Assembly: GCA_025094145.1 (NCBI GenBank)
Contig: JALLLS010000039.1
Span: 62,001-126,000, forward strand
Origin: Spinellus fusiger
Taxonomy: Eukaryota; Mucoromycota; Mucoromycetes; Mucorales; Phycomycetaceae
Length of the DNA stretch: 64,000 nt
Direction of reading: 5' to 3'
Every line of letters begins with the position of its first letter. Position 1 is the stretch's first letter. Positions 34,144-46,213 of this stretch are shown one piece after another. The translations under genes and the position numbers were made by a program. The notes below the pieces were generated by a model. It worked only from the letters and a program-made list of their open reading frames with translations, was not told the origin of the DNA and made no database searches.

Positions 34144-35013
34144 TTAATATTTTGTATGGCCTCCTTTGGCATCAATGACAGCCTGGCATCTATCTGTCAT
34201 ACTCAGAACTAATCGTTGTGCAAGCTCAACACCAATTCTCTCCCACTCCTCTGCAAGTAGAGCCTTCAAACTTTCATTATTGGTAATAGATACCCTTCTT
34301 TCCTCAATTCGTCTTTCCAAGGCCCACCAGACGTGTTCAATTGGGTTCAAGTCAGGACTTTGTGTGGGCCAGTACTCAAAGCCCCTAATTTGATGCGTCT
34401 CTTTCCACCATCTGGCATAGACCTCAGTATAACAACTAGCACCATCTTCTTGTAACAGAAACTCCCTATCCTCTTTCTGATGCAATTCCGTGAACCAAAG
34501 ATGGAACTCACCAGCCAAAATTTTGATATATTTGTCTTGGTTTACAGTGTCATCAATAAAGACTAATGGGCCAAATCCGCCCGCCCAAAAGCAGCTCCAA
34601 AGCATGACTCCACCGCCACCAAACTTCGTTGTTGGAACACTATAATTAGGATCATAAAGTTCTCCAACCTGTCTTATGGCACGGGCACCTCCGTCGTTCC
34701 CTTTGATGGTGTACCTGGACTTAACAGACCAGATGGCACCTTTCCACTGGTTGTTTGTCCAATTGACATGTTCCTTAGCCCAACAAAGCCTTTTTTTGTA
34801 TTTTTCAGTTAAGGTTGGCTTGTGGTCTAAATAAAAAGATCTGAACCATGAATGATTGCAGTAGCTGATAATGGTGTTTCTACATACATCAACCTGAATA
34901 TTCAATATTCCCAATTTCAGCTGATTATAGAGGGCAAATGAACCCTTTCTAATGATCTTTTCCAGGTGTCTGAGGTCCCACTCACTGGCTTTATTTATAT
35001 ATATGTTTTCCAT
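34144..35013 (-). pseudogene. Tc1/mariner transposase, probably inactive
   Basis: A 289-aa open frame covers the C-terminal part of a DDE transposase. The second and third catalytic positions are present (LLQEDGASC and SPDLNPIEHVW, about 35 residues apart). The block that should read WSDES reads WSVKS, so the first catalytic Asp is Val and the following Glu is Lys. The N-terminal DNA-binding region is missing from this frame: upstream minus-strand sequence (about 35014-35220) has another ATG frame and a stretch ending LPLHLKSHGK in different phases with stops. That fits frameshift decay or unrecognised introns. GGGGVMLWSCFWAGGFGPLVF is well preserved. The element could move only with a transposase supplied in trans. 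Confidence 0.8.
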
Positions 35014-35299
35014 GGCTCTTTAAATGCAATGGTAACTCATGTTCTTTGATGTTTCTGATATTATTTTGAACTATGGGACTTTTCATCTCAACTACATTTG
35101 CGATGACAGTCAATTTTAATCTAGCTTTAAACAGGTAATATATATCTTATATTTCTTTATCTTCTACTTTATCATATTCTCTACGAGTGTGAGTTTCTGA
35201 GAATATATCTGACATGTTGTGTTGACTTAATAATATTTGGAAAGAGAAAGAGTTTTATACAAAAAAAATACTTTTATTATTATTAAAATTTAGGCAAGT

Positions 35300-35323
35300 A
35301 TTAAATTCAATTGGGTGTGATTG
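35300..35323 (-). repeat. Right terminal inverted repeat of the Tc1/mariner element
   Basis: Read on the minus strand it begins CAATCACACCCAATTG directly after a TA dinucleotide. Confidence 0.85.
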
Positions 35324-36591
35324 TATTTGTTTTAGAAAAAATCACTCTTAAAATCTAATGTGTTGAATGTAGGCTTTTTATGACTTAGTATTATGTATTA
35401 TAAGTATTGTCAAGTACAATTCTAATTCTTATTTTTTATCGATTACATTAGTATTTAATCCGATATCTTTTATCTTAATGAGATATCCAGAAAATAGATT
35501 ATTAGCTTTACTAAATACGCTATATCCAGAACGTTAGAAACTGCATCAAGACAAGGCATATTTATATGCCATTCTATGGAAATATAGATAAAATCAAGTG
35601 ACATTGTTTCTATTTATCATAAACAGTTCGATACGAATTTATACTAGTCTTGCATTTATAATTTAAACAATTTTGACTTTAGTCCTTATCAGAAGAATAT
35701 ACTTTAGTATTAATACTATACCTGTTTGATAATCTCGAGCCAATGCTTGCTTGTTAGATGCTGTAAGTATGCCTTGTGATCTACATGACAGGAGTGAACA
35801 TGTTCACGCCCAAAAATCAAGGCACAGAATAGATTTTTTCCCACCCAGAAGAAAAAAGAAGACATCTTATGAATCTCAGTGCCATGTGAATTGTTGTTCT
35901 GTCTAGCCATTGAAAACTAAACATTTAGGGTATTACATAGGATCTAAAGACAAGATAAAAATGGTGTCAAATGTTTATTTATTTATTTTTTCCTAATAAA
36001 CTAAAAGATTTTAGGCTTGCTATCTAGATTTAAAGGTTTCTCCGGCCACCGAGACATTAAAATAGACTCACAGCTACTATAGATCATAGTCTTATTTAAC
36101 TTTTGTTTCATATTTTAGACAAAGGTCAAACATATGCCTATAAATACAAACAAACAATATGCAACAGTATTTAGGCCAATAATAGTATGATGAAATCAAC
36201 TCAAGATGTTAAATATATCATTGCTTGTCTTGTTATATTGCAGGCCTTAGCATAAACGGTGGCACAAATAAAGTAAGGACAAAGAAGTATAAGAGTAGAA
36301 ATGCATACAAGTGGATATATTTATAAATATATATTTAAATTCAAATGTATATCCTTTTCTGCTTACATTCATACACACAAAAGCACATATAAACAGACAA
36401 AAAGAATGTGTAAAAATAGTTAAAAGAAGAAAGACCTTAAAAAATGAATTATCTATGGTAAGATGTAAATCCAAAGTCTTTGGATATCCTTTGTAAATGA
36501 AGCCAAGGCTATTTTAAACTTTACTTTTAACTCTTTACTCTTTATAGTTGATGATGGTATAAAATTATGTATTATGTCTAAGATGAATAAT
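35324..36591. other. Gene-poor AT-rich stretch with one isolated minus-strand frame
   Basis: A 64-aa minus-strand frame at 35716-35910 (MARQNNNSHGTEIHKMSSFF...) ends at a possible donor (CAG|GTATAG). Its composition is more coding-like than its surroundings, but no partner exon or family is recognised. The rest is AT-rich without supported features. Confidence 0.4.
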
Positions 36592-38140
36592 TTAATCAAT
36601 CCTCACCAGTTTTCCAGGTAAAGCCAATGAAAATGATTCAGTTGAATGATCTACTTCATTCTTTTTCCATAACTAAAAGGTATATTTATATATATATAAA
36701 GGTCAATACTTTAAGAACAAGCATAAAAAAGTACTTACAAGACACATGGAACACCAAGGATTGCCTCCAGTTTTGCTTTCAAGAACAGTCGCTGCTGAAT
36801 CCAACTGTTTTGAGCACCGTGTGCATGTCAGACACTTGATATGCCATCGAGTAGCCTTGGGCCCTTGTTTCTCTTCATGAATAGATGCTATCTTCTGGGT
36901 GCAACCAGGGCATGTCTTTGTTGTTCCAAAGCGAGGCAATGGACGGCCACGACTGCTCATCAAAGCAGAGGGTGGGATTATTTCTTGAGTTGAATCTAAA
37001 GAATGAACGCCAGACTGAGGTGAGCCTATCATACTGTGGTTTGCACTGTTGATAGGACTGGCACATGTACTAGTATTAGTGCTGGTGCTTGTAGTGTAAT
37101 TGCTTTTCAAAGAAAAAGATGAGGCCTGCATGGGTGTGTTTAAATGGGTTCGTGTATTCATGAGCTGTGGAACAATTTTCAAGTGCTGATCCAATACTGT
37201 TTTGTCTAGTAAAAGTACACTTTCTGTACAGTCTTGACAATGAGCACCTTTAATGTCAGTGTAAAAAGTAGAAGGCTGGAGTACTTTACTACATGTTGTG
37301 CATCGAAAACACTATATTCATGAATGTTAATATTTTTCTTTTTTCTTTTTTCTTTTTCAAAATGAATACTTTACACTTGAATGAATCACAGAGTGATGAA
37401 TCATAAGATAATTATCTGTGATGGAGAGTGAACAGCGTGTACAGGCTCTAAAGTTCATGGCTAAGGGTGCACACTAGAAACAATGCTTCTATTTAAAAAA
37501 AAATACTCTTTTCCCATAACAAAACCATTAAGATAAATACAAACCTTGGGATGGTAAATGGATTTGTTGGCGTCTACATAGAAATTGACATCTTCAAATG
37601 GGTCGTGGCAAGAAAAACATCGGAGACATGCCCAATGGTATCGAGTATTGCTTTCGGGTAAACGTACTATTTTTCCTGATAGTTTCTTATGGCATTCGTT
37701 ACATTCATTTATCTGGGCGGGTGGAATGATAGTGAGAATAGGTAGATTTGCTTTGGGTGAAGTGATAGCAGCCACCTCACGTAAAGAGACAGGTCGAGGA
37801 GATGGTTTAGCTGGAGCTTTTGCTAGTGTTATTTCAGGGGATTTGGGTTGTAACTTGAGAGCATTTAATCCCATAATATTGCCCAAGTATCTATTGTTTT
37901 GTATGGAATCATTTATAATTATTTCATATATAAATATATATAATTCAGTTTATTCCATCAACACCCACCTTGACTGCCAGCGGTCAATGGAGGGCTGACG
38001 TGCCCCTGTGTTTGAGGCTAACACAAATTAGTGGTGAGTCTATAGATCAAAAATTTGCCAGAATAGTTACATTGTGTAGTTCCACAGCGAGTACACTTTT
38101 CAGAGCGATTTAGTTCGCCACAGCGAGTGCAATAAATCAT
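36592..38140 (-). CDS. LIM-domain protein with three LIM domains (paxillin-like)
   Basis: Six exons (38140-38071, 38017-37969, 37890-37545, 37473-37375, 37311-36739, 36672-36592) join in frame to 405 aa. The N-terminus MIYCTRCGELNRSEKCTRCG is a small CxxC pair. LIM1 (about 103-160) begins CNECHKKL and finishes across an intron at CAPLAM. LIM2 (about 166-214) is CTRCS ... CFRCTTC ... CQDC. LIM3 (about 318-372) is CPGC ... WHIKCLTCTRC ... CSMC. A Ser/Thr-rich linker separates LIM2 and LIM3. LIM domains are zinc-based protein-binding modules. Fungal multi-LIM proteins of this kind mostly act in polarity, actin and Rho signalling, which is an inference here. Exon 3 opens with TTG in frame, not a start; the true start is ATG 38140. 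Confidence 0.85.
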
Positions 38141-39065
38141 TTTAGGGTGAGAAATGGAGTAAAGGGAAGAGAAATGAGAAAAGAGTAAATAATAATATGT
38201 GAACAGATCTCATTTTTATTTGACACGATATCTTTTATATATCCAAATTCAGAGAATACTTAGAATGATTAGGGTTGTCCAAAGTAAAATCACAGTGCAT
38301 CTTCATATTACTGCTTATTACCAATGAAAAGATCAGAGGAGGCAAGAGAGAGAAAAGGCAAGAGAATTAGGAAAATATCTTGTTTGTCTTTTCAATCATG
38401 AATGTCTGTTAATAATAATATTTGTTTTCATTGAAAAGAAAGTTCTGATTTACTCAGCATTGTTTCTAAACAAAACATCGTCCATTAGCTATCGAATGGT
38501 ATCCTTTGGCATTTCTTGTTGGTAATATCTATGATAATACAATAGTTGTAACAGTAATAATATTGAACATTCTTTGCACTAATAGCAGACTATAAATAGG
38601 CAACACTAACATTAACCATTATGATAGTATACTAGTAATAATAATAATGTCAATAAGAATTATAAAAGTAAATTATAAAAGTAAATTATAAAGGTATTTT
38701 TCTTTTTTGTATCAAGTCTGAATACAATTAGCTTATTCTATTCTCTTCTTTTAATATTTCATTCTTTCTTTTAATATTTCATCTTAGTTTTTTATTCATT
38801 ATTTGAATATTCATTTTGTTTCACTTTACAAAGTACAACGTAAGTTATAGGAACCTCGATGGTTTTGCAATGCGACTAGTAACATTTCTTCAAAAATAAA
38901 ATAAAAATGCACCTACTCTTTGACTGTAATTAAAAGAAATATATTTACATATTTATAGGTGTATGTATCTGTATTTGTGTATGTAGGTGTGCATAGGTGT
39001 ACGTATAATTGTTTTCTTTTGTTGTTGTTGCTATTCTATTTTGATTTAATTATGCTAACAAGCAA
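38141..39065. other. Intergenic region between TTI1 and LIM gene
   Basis: The 5' flank of the LIM gene and 3' flank of TTI1, both on the minus strand. It includes ATTATAAAAGTAA repeats at 38662-38690 and TTCTTTTAATATTTCA repeats at 38744-38780. No gene seen. Confidence 0.5.
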
Positions 39066-42000
39066 TTAATGTAAAATAGCTAGTACTCTCTCTGCATTTT
39101 GTTTAAATTCTTGAGTAGATGTTGATAGATGATGAGGGACTTTGCATGGAGAAAGTCGCTTGTCTTGAGGTTCTAGGATAGCACCTTTGCCTAACATTGC
39201 AAAACAAGAAAACCAAACACTGTCTGCATAGTGATCTCCTAAAATAACATACAGATCAACAACTTGCTGCTGAAGATCGGCATGAGTTTTTTCACTCATA
39301 AAACACTGTGTTGTTTCCAAGATGTCTAGCATGGTAGTGTGTGGAAGCGGAACATGTTGTCCAATATGTGCCAATGTGACCAGTATACTGCTTTGAATAC
39401 GATGTGTGTATGAGAAAGAAGAATAAGAAGGTAGGGCGGATGAGTGTGTGCTTTGGACTATCAGTGATTTAAGACCAGGCCAGATATCTTTAATGACTCG
39501 CTTGGAGATGAACTCTCCAGAAGTTTTTGTTAATGTTTGAATAAGTTCAATAGCACAAAAGGCTACACTGTGATCATCTTCCAAACGCTTAACAATAAAA
39601 GGCCAGAGTTTGTACACAAGTGGATCCAGTTGTTTAGTTTTCTCAGCCAACACATGAACACCACAGGTCAGCAAACTCAGTACTTGTGAACGGAGATGGC
39701 GCGAAGGTGAAGTTAGCATGTTTCCAGCCTTGGTCATAATACTAAGAGCCATGCAGTGCTCTTTAGATAAAGCTACACTTTCTACTGGCTCAGGTAATTC
39801 TTCAGAATCCGATGGGTCTTGCTGTTTCTTCATTTCTTCCTTTACCATTTCTTCTTGTAATATTTCTTGTAGTTTGGGTGTCTGATTCACCTTTTTTTCT
39901 TGTTGATCTATAAAGTAACGTCCAATCTCTTCCAATGTCGCTACATCATCTTCCAGTTTCTCTTTTTCCTCTTCCTTGGTTTGTTTAATAAACTCTTTGA
40001 TCGCATCAGATAATCCACCCATCTGGACATTAGGGCTCTCTTTGCTATCGGCAGTTATCTCAAGTGGTCTAATATGCCCATCAAATACTTGCATAATTTC
40101 AAACAAAACAGAACAAAGTTGGCTACACAGCCATTCATCCTGACAATACCGATCCAAGGCATCATAGATCTCTTCCACAGAGTCTCCTAGATAGCCCACG
40201 CTAACCATTCCTCCAATACGTACCAACGCTTTGAGTACAAGGGGTGCACGTGGATTGCTACTTAGCATGGTGATCCTCTGAGATACCATGTTAATCACAT
40301 AGTCAATATTAGCAATGGAAAGAGCTCTTGCATTTTTTTCATGGCACACACTAGCAATAGTATCAAGAGTGATGAGAGCATAGGTATGGAGGAATATATT
40401 AGGAGAGCCAAGATGAGCCAAAAGTGGGTAAAGTAGGGTGATAAGCTCTTCCTGAATGATCTCTTGTTTAAGAATGCTAGCGGCAAGACCAATGATTTTC
40501 AGTTCAAAACAAGTCGTTAATATTACTAAAGTCTCTGTATCCAAGATGTCTTTTTGTTCACGCACTACTGCCTTGGAAGCCCTATCTGCAGTAGTATCAA
40601 TAAAAATATTTATAATATCATGTAACAGATGAAGAGCAATATCTTTTAGACTGTCTTTCTGAGCAGTATCCTCAATGTACAAAATATCATCTTCTTCAAG
40701 TTCTGCTCCTTCCAAGAGAGAGTATATAACAAAAGAGGCTTGGGGTTGGCTCTCTTTATCGGTCATTTCTACCGATAAGTGCTGCATGAAAAAGTCCACC
40801 CAATGCTTTAAATTAGCATGCTGTCCAATAACATGAAGCATACGAGTCATTCTTGCTGCTGCTGTATCAGTGACCAAGTACTGAAAGCGTATCTTAGGAT
40901 ATACAGTTTTTTGCCATCTACTTTCTTGTAACTCTATGTATCTCTCTTGTATCTGTTCTTCAAGTACACGAACACTATCTTTGTCCATCGCAAATGAGGC
41001 CAGCCAGCTCTCTGCGTGCTTATGGAGTGCCATATCCAGTGTATTCTCAGCTTCATTCCCAAGTAGAAGAATGTAGCCAATCACTAGGTCCATTGCATTT
41101 GTTTGTGCCGACTCTTCTCCATACATAATAGTGCGTGGAAGAACAGAGAGACCATTGTAAAGGCCTTTTTTCATAATAGGTACAATAGTATCAAGATAGA
41201 CTGGTGTTTGACTCAGAGCATGAATGGCTTGTTGACAAGGAATGGCCACTTGTTCAAAAGCATCCTCACAATGCATAGCAAGGCTTTCTGCAATCAAATC
41301 CACGCAATTCTCCAAAGAACGGGCACAAGTAGATAAGAGTTGGGTGGAGAAATGAACAAGAGCCACTCTTGCTCTCCATTCTGAGTGTCTTTTAATAGAG
41401 TAAATGGACTCCAACATGCCCCTAAGTGCTATTTTTGTTGATGTATGCCATGCTTCTGTTCGAGAAAAGACTGTATTTACTCCATTGATACGAGTACTAA
41501 TATCATTACTGACATTTTCCTCTTTTCTATCCTTTGCAAAGTACTGACTGGCAATCCCTACTGAGTACAGATCCTGCATGGAGGATAATACATGCAGACA
41601 TGTCGGATTTGCCTCATCCCCCATCACACACTGGATAATACTTCCCAATAGATCTAGTGTAGCTACAATAATCCTTTGATTCTCTTTCTCTTGTCTCTGA
41701 TAAAGAGTACGACGAAGATTCGATACTAGTCCAGGGAAATAAGATGCAATAATGTCGCTCTCTCCTATGTTATCCAATAGTAGCTGAGAAATTGCCTTGA
41801 TAGCATCCAATCGCAAATCCATATTACTGGTACGAGTGACAATCACATGTAAAAGACTCTGTATACAGTGGGAGATACATGGTTGATAATGGGATTCTTG
41901 AAAAGCAGTGACGAGTGGGTTTGTGGTGTGCGTGACAATATGAGATTCTCTATAGGCTACAGGAAGAAGATACATTACACACTGAATACTAAGGTGTTGT

Positions 42001-42410
42001 ATTTCTTCTGATGGTGATTTCTCTACAGTGTTGATATTTTGAATACAGGAGGAATACAAGGACAATAGTTCTCTCTGAGATAGCACACTGATCATCTGCT
42101 TCCACTGTGTTTTTGATAGCATAAAAAGTATGCACTCTAGCCATAGTTCTGACATGTCATTAGGTGGAATAGCTCCAGCCTTAGAATATTGTCCAAATAC
42201 TTTTATAAGAGAAGCAATGATAATATTGATGAGTCTGTTTTCCAGTACTACTGTAGGTTGTTCTATCGAATACAGTAGTTTGAGTAAAGACGCTAGTTCT
42301 TTCATAATGAGGTGCTTTGGTCTATTTTCTTCGGCAATATCAGGCACAACAAAGCTGCACTCCACTATCAGAGTCTCAAACACCTGATCGGTGCTGATGT
42401 GTTTCTTCAT
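39066..42410 (-). CDS. TTI1: TTI1, TELO2-interacting protein 1 (TTT complex)
   Basis: A single 1114-aa open frame, the expected size for fungal Tti1. It is alpha-helical throughout, with HEAT-like repeats. The C-terminal signature (YKLWPFIVKRLED, ELIQTLTKTSGEFISKRV, DIWPGLKSLI) is typical of the family. With Tel2 and Tti2 it forms the TTT co-chaperone that matures PI3K-like kinases (TOR, ATM, ATR, DNA-PKcs, SMG1, TRRAP) together with Hsp90. An acidic Glu/Lys-rich linker at about residues 795-880 interrupts the repeats. It starts 113 bp from the THP3 start on the opposite strand. Confidence 0.85.
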   Translation of the reverse strand: MKKHISTDQVFETLIVECSFVVPDIAEENRPKHLIMKELASLLKLLYSIEQPTVVLENRLINIIIASLIKVFGQYSKAGAIPPNDMSELWLECILFMLSKTQWKQMISVLSQRELLSLYSSCIQNINTVEKSPSEEIQHLSIQCVMYLLPVAYRESHIVTHTTNPLVTAFQESHYQPCISHCIQSLLHVIVTRTSNMDLRLDAIKAISQLLLDNIGESDIIASYFPGLVSNLRRTLYQRQEKENQRIIVATLDLLGSIIQCVMGDEANPTCLHVLSSMQDLYSVGIASQYFAKDRKEENVSNDISTRINGVNTVFSRTEAWHTSTKIALRGMLESIYSIKRHSEWRARVALVHFSTQLLSTCARSLENCVDLIAESLAMHCEDAFEQVAIPCQQAIHALSQTPVYLDTIVPIMKKGLYNGLSVLPRTIMYGEESAQTNAMDLVIGYILLLGNEAENTLDMALHKHAESWLASFAMDKDSVRVLEEQIQERYIELQESRWQKTVYPKIRFQYLVTDTAAARMTRMLHVIGQHANLKHWVDFFMQHLSVEMTDKESQPQASFVIYSLLEGAELEEDDILYIEDTAQKDSLKDIALHLLHDIINIFIDTTADRASKAVVREQKDILDTETLVILTTCFELKIIGLAASILKQEIIQEELITLLYPLLAHLGSPNIFLHTYALITLDTIASVCHEKNARALSIANIDYVINMVSQRITMLSSNPRAPLVLKALVRIGGMVSVGYLGDSVEEIYDALDRYCQDEWLCSQLCSVLFEIMQVFDGHIRPLEITADSKESPNVQMGGLSDAIKEFIKQTKEEEKEKLEDDVATLEEIGRYFIDQQEKKVNQTPKLQEILQEEMVKEEMKKQQDPSDSEELPEPVESVALSKEHCMALSIMTKAGNMLTSPSRHLRSQVLSLLTCGVHVLAEKTKQLDPLVYKLWPFIVKRLEDDHSVAFCAIELIQTLTKTSGEFISKRVIKDIWPGLKSLIVQSTHSSALPSYSSFSYTHRIQSSILVTLAHIGQHVPLPHTTMLDILETTQCFMSEKTHADLQQQVVDLYVILGDHYADSVWFSCFAMLGKGAILEPQDKRLSPCKVPHHLSTSTQEFKQNAERVLAILH

Positions 42411-42523
42411 GGTCCAAGATACGCTTAATAAGGCCTACTTTTATTTCTTTTCTTATTATTATTTTTTTAAAAAATAAGAAAAGAAAAGACACCAGACAAC
42501 CTACTGGAAAAAGGAAGACTACG
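42411..42523. promoter_or_regulatory. Short head-to-head promoter between TTI1 and THP3
   Basis: Only 113 bp separate the two divergent start codons, so both promoters must lie here or overlap coding sequence. The centre has an A/T-rich run (42441-42487). A CACGTG E-box-like hexamer lies just inside the THP3 first exon and donor (42535-42540). Confidence 0.6.
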
Positions 42524-43789
42524 ATGTCAGACTACACGTGACTTGCAAAAATCTTATTATTTCCATGAAATAGCCTTCTTTAAGACAAGACACTTTAGCA
42601 AGAAAAAGCTCAAGTCTAAAAGAAAGGCATCCTGGCGAATCCACAAGAAAACACCACAACAAACCAGGAATGGTAATAGGGATGACTTTTTAGGTTAGAC
42701 CTTGCACTGAATGTATAACTTCTAGGTCGAATCCATGGCAGCAGTATGCAGCTTATGGATCTGCCGATGCAGCTTATGCATATTATGGCTATCCACCTCA
42801 GTCATCAGAAGAACAAGCATACTACCAAAGTTATTACCAAAATGCATCTTATTCTGTTCCCGGGACAGAAGCAGCAGCAGCAGCAGCCCACACACATACA
42901 GCCCAGGCTTACGATTACACTCATGCCTACACTCATGCCCAGCACGCAGACTATTATGCTCAAAACTACGCTCAACCATCATCCTTATACACTGGTACAC
43001 ATGAAGCAAGTGCTCTACTACCAGGTAGTTATCCTTATCCTCACTATCCTCAAGTAGCACCCCCTCTCCCACCACCACCACCACCACCACCACCTATCAA
43101 CCCGCCGCCTTGGTAAAAATATAGAAGCTATCTGTTTTTACATTATATCAAAACGATGACTTACAGAGATGTGTGTTTTATTCTATCTACTTTTTTATAT
43201 ATCTATATCTATAGCCCACCACCCTCTACGTCCACACCCAATTACGAGATAGACAAAGGAATAGCTGAGAAAACACATGGAGTGAGTTACTATTCACAAG
43301 TACAACCAACAGGTGCCAACCTATCTGGCAATGTTTCTGTACCATCTACTACAGCACAAGCAGCACAAGCAGCACAAGCAGCACAAGCAGCACAAGCAGC
43401 ACAAGCAGCACAAGTAGCGCAGGCAGTAAAAGCAGCACAGGTAGCGCAGGCAGTCCAGGCAGTCCAGGCACTAAAGGCAACCAAAACAGCAGTGGGAGGT
43501 AATGCACTCACGACCCAATGTCTTTATTGTTAGTGTTATTCTAACTCTAAAAAATATAACAGATCTTCCAAACCAAGGAAAGTTGAAAAAGATGACAATG
43601 CTATCTACCAAACTATCCATCACAGAAGCACCTGCCTATGTCAAAGTGACTCCTCGTTCAGACACTGTGAATGCTGCCAGTGCTGCTGAAAAGGGCAGTC
43701 TACGGCCACCTTCTGTAGAATCATGGCCACCTTCATTACAGTAAGCCTATGAAGACATTGCTTAACTTCAGATCCATTTCTACTGACAC

Positions 43790-43827
<38 letters not shown>

Positions 43828-45617
43828 ATAGACAATATGTGGAGGATGTGTTTAATAACTGTTCTGCAGATAAGAGAGATCAAGCAGAACTTGAATTGCG
43901 CAATCTCATCATAGAAAAGCATAGAAAGGGTGAGTTACTAACTGCAGACTGGAGTGAAATGGACTTGCCAAGGTAAATATACGAGTTCCAAAATGCACAT
44001 CCACTGACGAGAAGACTCCAGTGCATGTCAATCCCCCACTATGAAAAAGACAAAGAAGAAAAAGTAAGTCCTCCTTTTCCTTGTGTCACGGGTAAGTGGT
44101 GGAGTGGAGTGGACTGACACCTGTCCTCAAGCAAAAAGAAAGAGGGAGCCCAACTAGCACCCCAAGCCCATACAGCAGAAGAGGAGGAAAAGAGAAGAAA
44201 TAGACTGAAGCGATTCCATGATGCTACTCTGAGTAAAAATGTAGATACTCAGCACCCTCCTGTAGTCATGAGTGTGGTAAGTAGTGCCGTTCTATTGTGG
44301 TTTGTTCATAGAGCGAAACCTGCTACGAATGTGCATGTAGATTGATGTGTTGGGTGTTTAGGAACCTATGGATTGGGACAAACATACAATCATTGGCACC
44401 TGTGCTAAACTGGAGAAACAATACCTACGCTTGACATCAGTAAGTTGGGATAGAGCACAGCAAAGGGGGAGTGTAGTGTTCATCCATAGAATAGGCGCCA
44501 GATCCTTCGACAGTACGCCCACTGGCTATTTTGAAAAAGACATTGGATCTACTGAAGAATAAATGGAGAACAGAGCAAAATTACACCTACATTTGTGATC
44601 AATTCAAATCCATGCGTCAGGATTTAACGGTGAGACACTACACTACATACAGACAGATCCCACCTTTTTTCTTATTTATATTTATATTTATATTTATATT
44701 TATATTTAATGATGTATATATAATGGCATGACGTAGGTTCAAAGGATAAGAAATGAATTCACAGTTCAAGTATATGAGATTCATGCTCGCATTGCACTAG
44801 AGAAGGTAGATTCCATAATGAGAAAAGAGAGTTGGCTATGAAGGAGACTTCTTTTCATTAATAGAAACAACATGGGGCTTATTCTCTTCCTAGGGAGATT
44901 TAGGCGAATACAATCAGTGCCAATCACAACTAAAGCAGTTGTATGTGAATGGTATCTCTGGCAATGTGATGGAGTTTACAGCCTATCGAATTCTCTATCT
45001 TTTACACACACAGAACTGGTCAGGTACTTATGTTATATATATATATATGTTATATGTTATATGTATAAGATACATAAGCACTCTTCTTTCTTCATATCCT
45101 AACATATAACGCCTCCTCCCCATCTGTAGATATCAATTCCACTATGGCCGAAGTAACACCCGAGCAAAAGAGGGATGAGGCAGTACAACACGCACTGCAG
45201 GTCCGTTCTTCGATGGCCACATCCAACTACCATCGTTTCTTTAGACTCTACTTGTCTGCACCCAACATGGGAGGATATCTCATGGACCAGTTTATTGAAC
45301 GTGAGCGCGTGAATGCACTTATTGTTCTTTGTAAAGCGTAAGTAGTGTGTCTATTGCACAGTCTATTGAAACCTCTTTCTTTCACTTACTTTCCTTCTTT
45401 CTATACTGACAGATGCCGTCCTGATATTACATTGTCATTTGTTCAAATGGAACTGGCATTTGAGAATCTAGGACAATTGAGCAAATTCTTGGTGAGCCAA
45501 AAAGCACATTATTTGAAGGCAGAGAACAGTGGTTTGCTGGATACAAAAGCAGCCTGCCAGGCCTTGTTAGAGAGTGCCAAAGTGTACAAGAAGATTGACA
45601 TCAAGGGGCAGATGTAG
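42524..45617 (+). CDS. THP3: THP3 / LENG8-like SAC3-GANP family protein
   Basis: Thirteen exons (42524-42537, 42726-43112, 43215-43498, 43563-43740, 43832-43972, 44012-44063, 44139-44276, 44362-44439, 44495-44629, 44737-44805, 44894-45023, 45130-45337, 45413-45617) join in frame to 672 aa. The N-terminal half is Tyr/Gln/Ala/Pro-rich ([16 protein letters not shown], a polyproline run, AQA repeats). The C-terminal half is the SAC3/GANP region: [80 protein letters not shown]. Yeast Thp3 with Csn12 and Sem1 acts in transcription elongation and mRNA maturation; human LENG8 is its relative. The 14-nt first exon with donor GTGACT is inferred from frame. Later joins are well supported. Confidence 0.87.
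43352..43478 (+). repeat. Coding minisatellite giving an Ala-Gln-Ala repeat in THP3
   Basis: Tandem GCACAAGCA units encode AQA repeats, degenerating to AQV/AVQ at the end. Open in all copies. Confidence 0.9.
43795..43828 (+). repeat. (TTTC)n microsatellite serving as a THP3 polypyrimidine tract
   Basis: About nine TTTC units lie directly before the CTATAG acceptor at 43831. Confidence 0.85.
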
Positions 45618-46213
45618 GACAGATAAATAACAATAAAGAACACAACAGAAAACAGTATATATCTAGAGAGAGTAGGCAATACAAACACAAACACAAGCAC
45701 AAGCACAAGCACAAGCACAAGGCCATGTGTAGTGTGCTAGGAGAGTAATTCCAAGTGATTCCACACTCAATAATAACAGTTATGATTCACATCCAATAAT
45801 AATAACAATAGTTATTATCAGTACAGTAATTATTATTAACAGTAGTCTTAGCAGTAAAATAGAATAAAAAAGTATACAAAATAAGTGGGATTTTCAAAAG
45901 GTCAAAAGTAAATAATAAAGCGTAGATGGAATGTACAGGGTAACAAAGTGTTTCAAATGCCTGAGAATAAAATATATATAAAAATATTAAAAAAAAAAAG
46001 AAGAGTGTATGGGTGTTACATAACATAGCACACAGAAGAGAATTGGGTTAAGGAGAAGGGATGTTTTTTTTTTTTTCCCCCAACAACAACAGCACTTCTT
46101 GTTCTTTCTCTTGATTTCATGCTTGTTGATTCTTCTTGTCATCCAATGAGAAAATGACAAATGCAGTGTCAGAGGAAACAGTGTCAATATAAAATTAAAA
46201 ATGTCAATGGAAT
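45618..46213. other. Intergenic region between convergent THP3 and coiled-coil genes
   Basis: Contains (ACAAGC)n at 45684-45720 and homopolymer A/T runs at 45990-46080. No gene seen. Confidence 0.55.

Larger units (their letters stand above)
33974..35323 (-). mobile_element. Tc1/mariner-type element with TIRs and TA target duplication
   Basis: Inverted ends at 33974-33997 and 35300-35323 match at 21 of 24 positions, including a shared CAATTGAATTTAAT core. Each end is flanked by TA (33972-33973 and 35324-35325), the Tc1/mariner target duplication. The 1350-bp length is typical. The interior carries the transposase frame on the minus strand. Confidence 0.9.
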
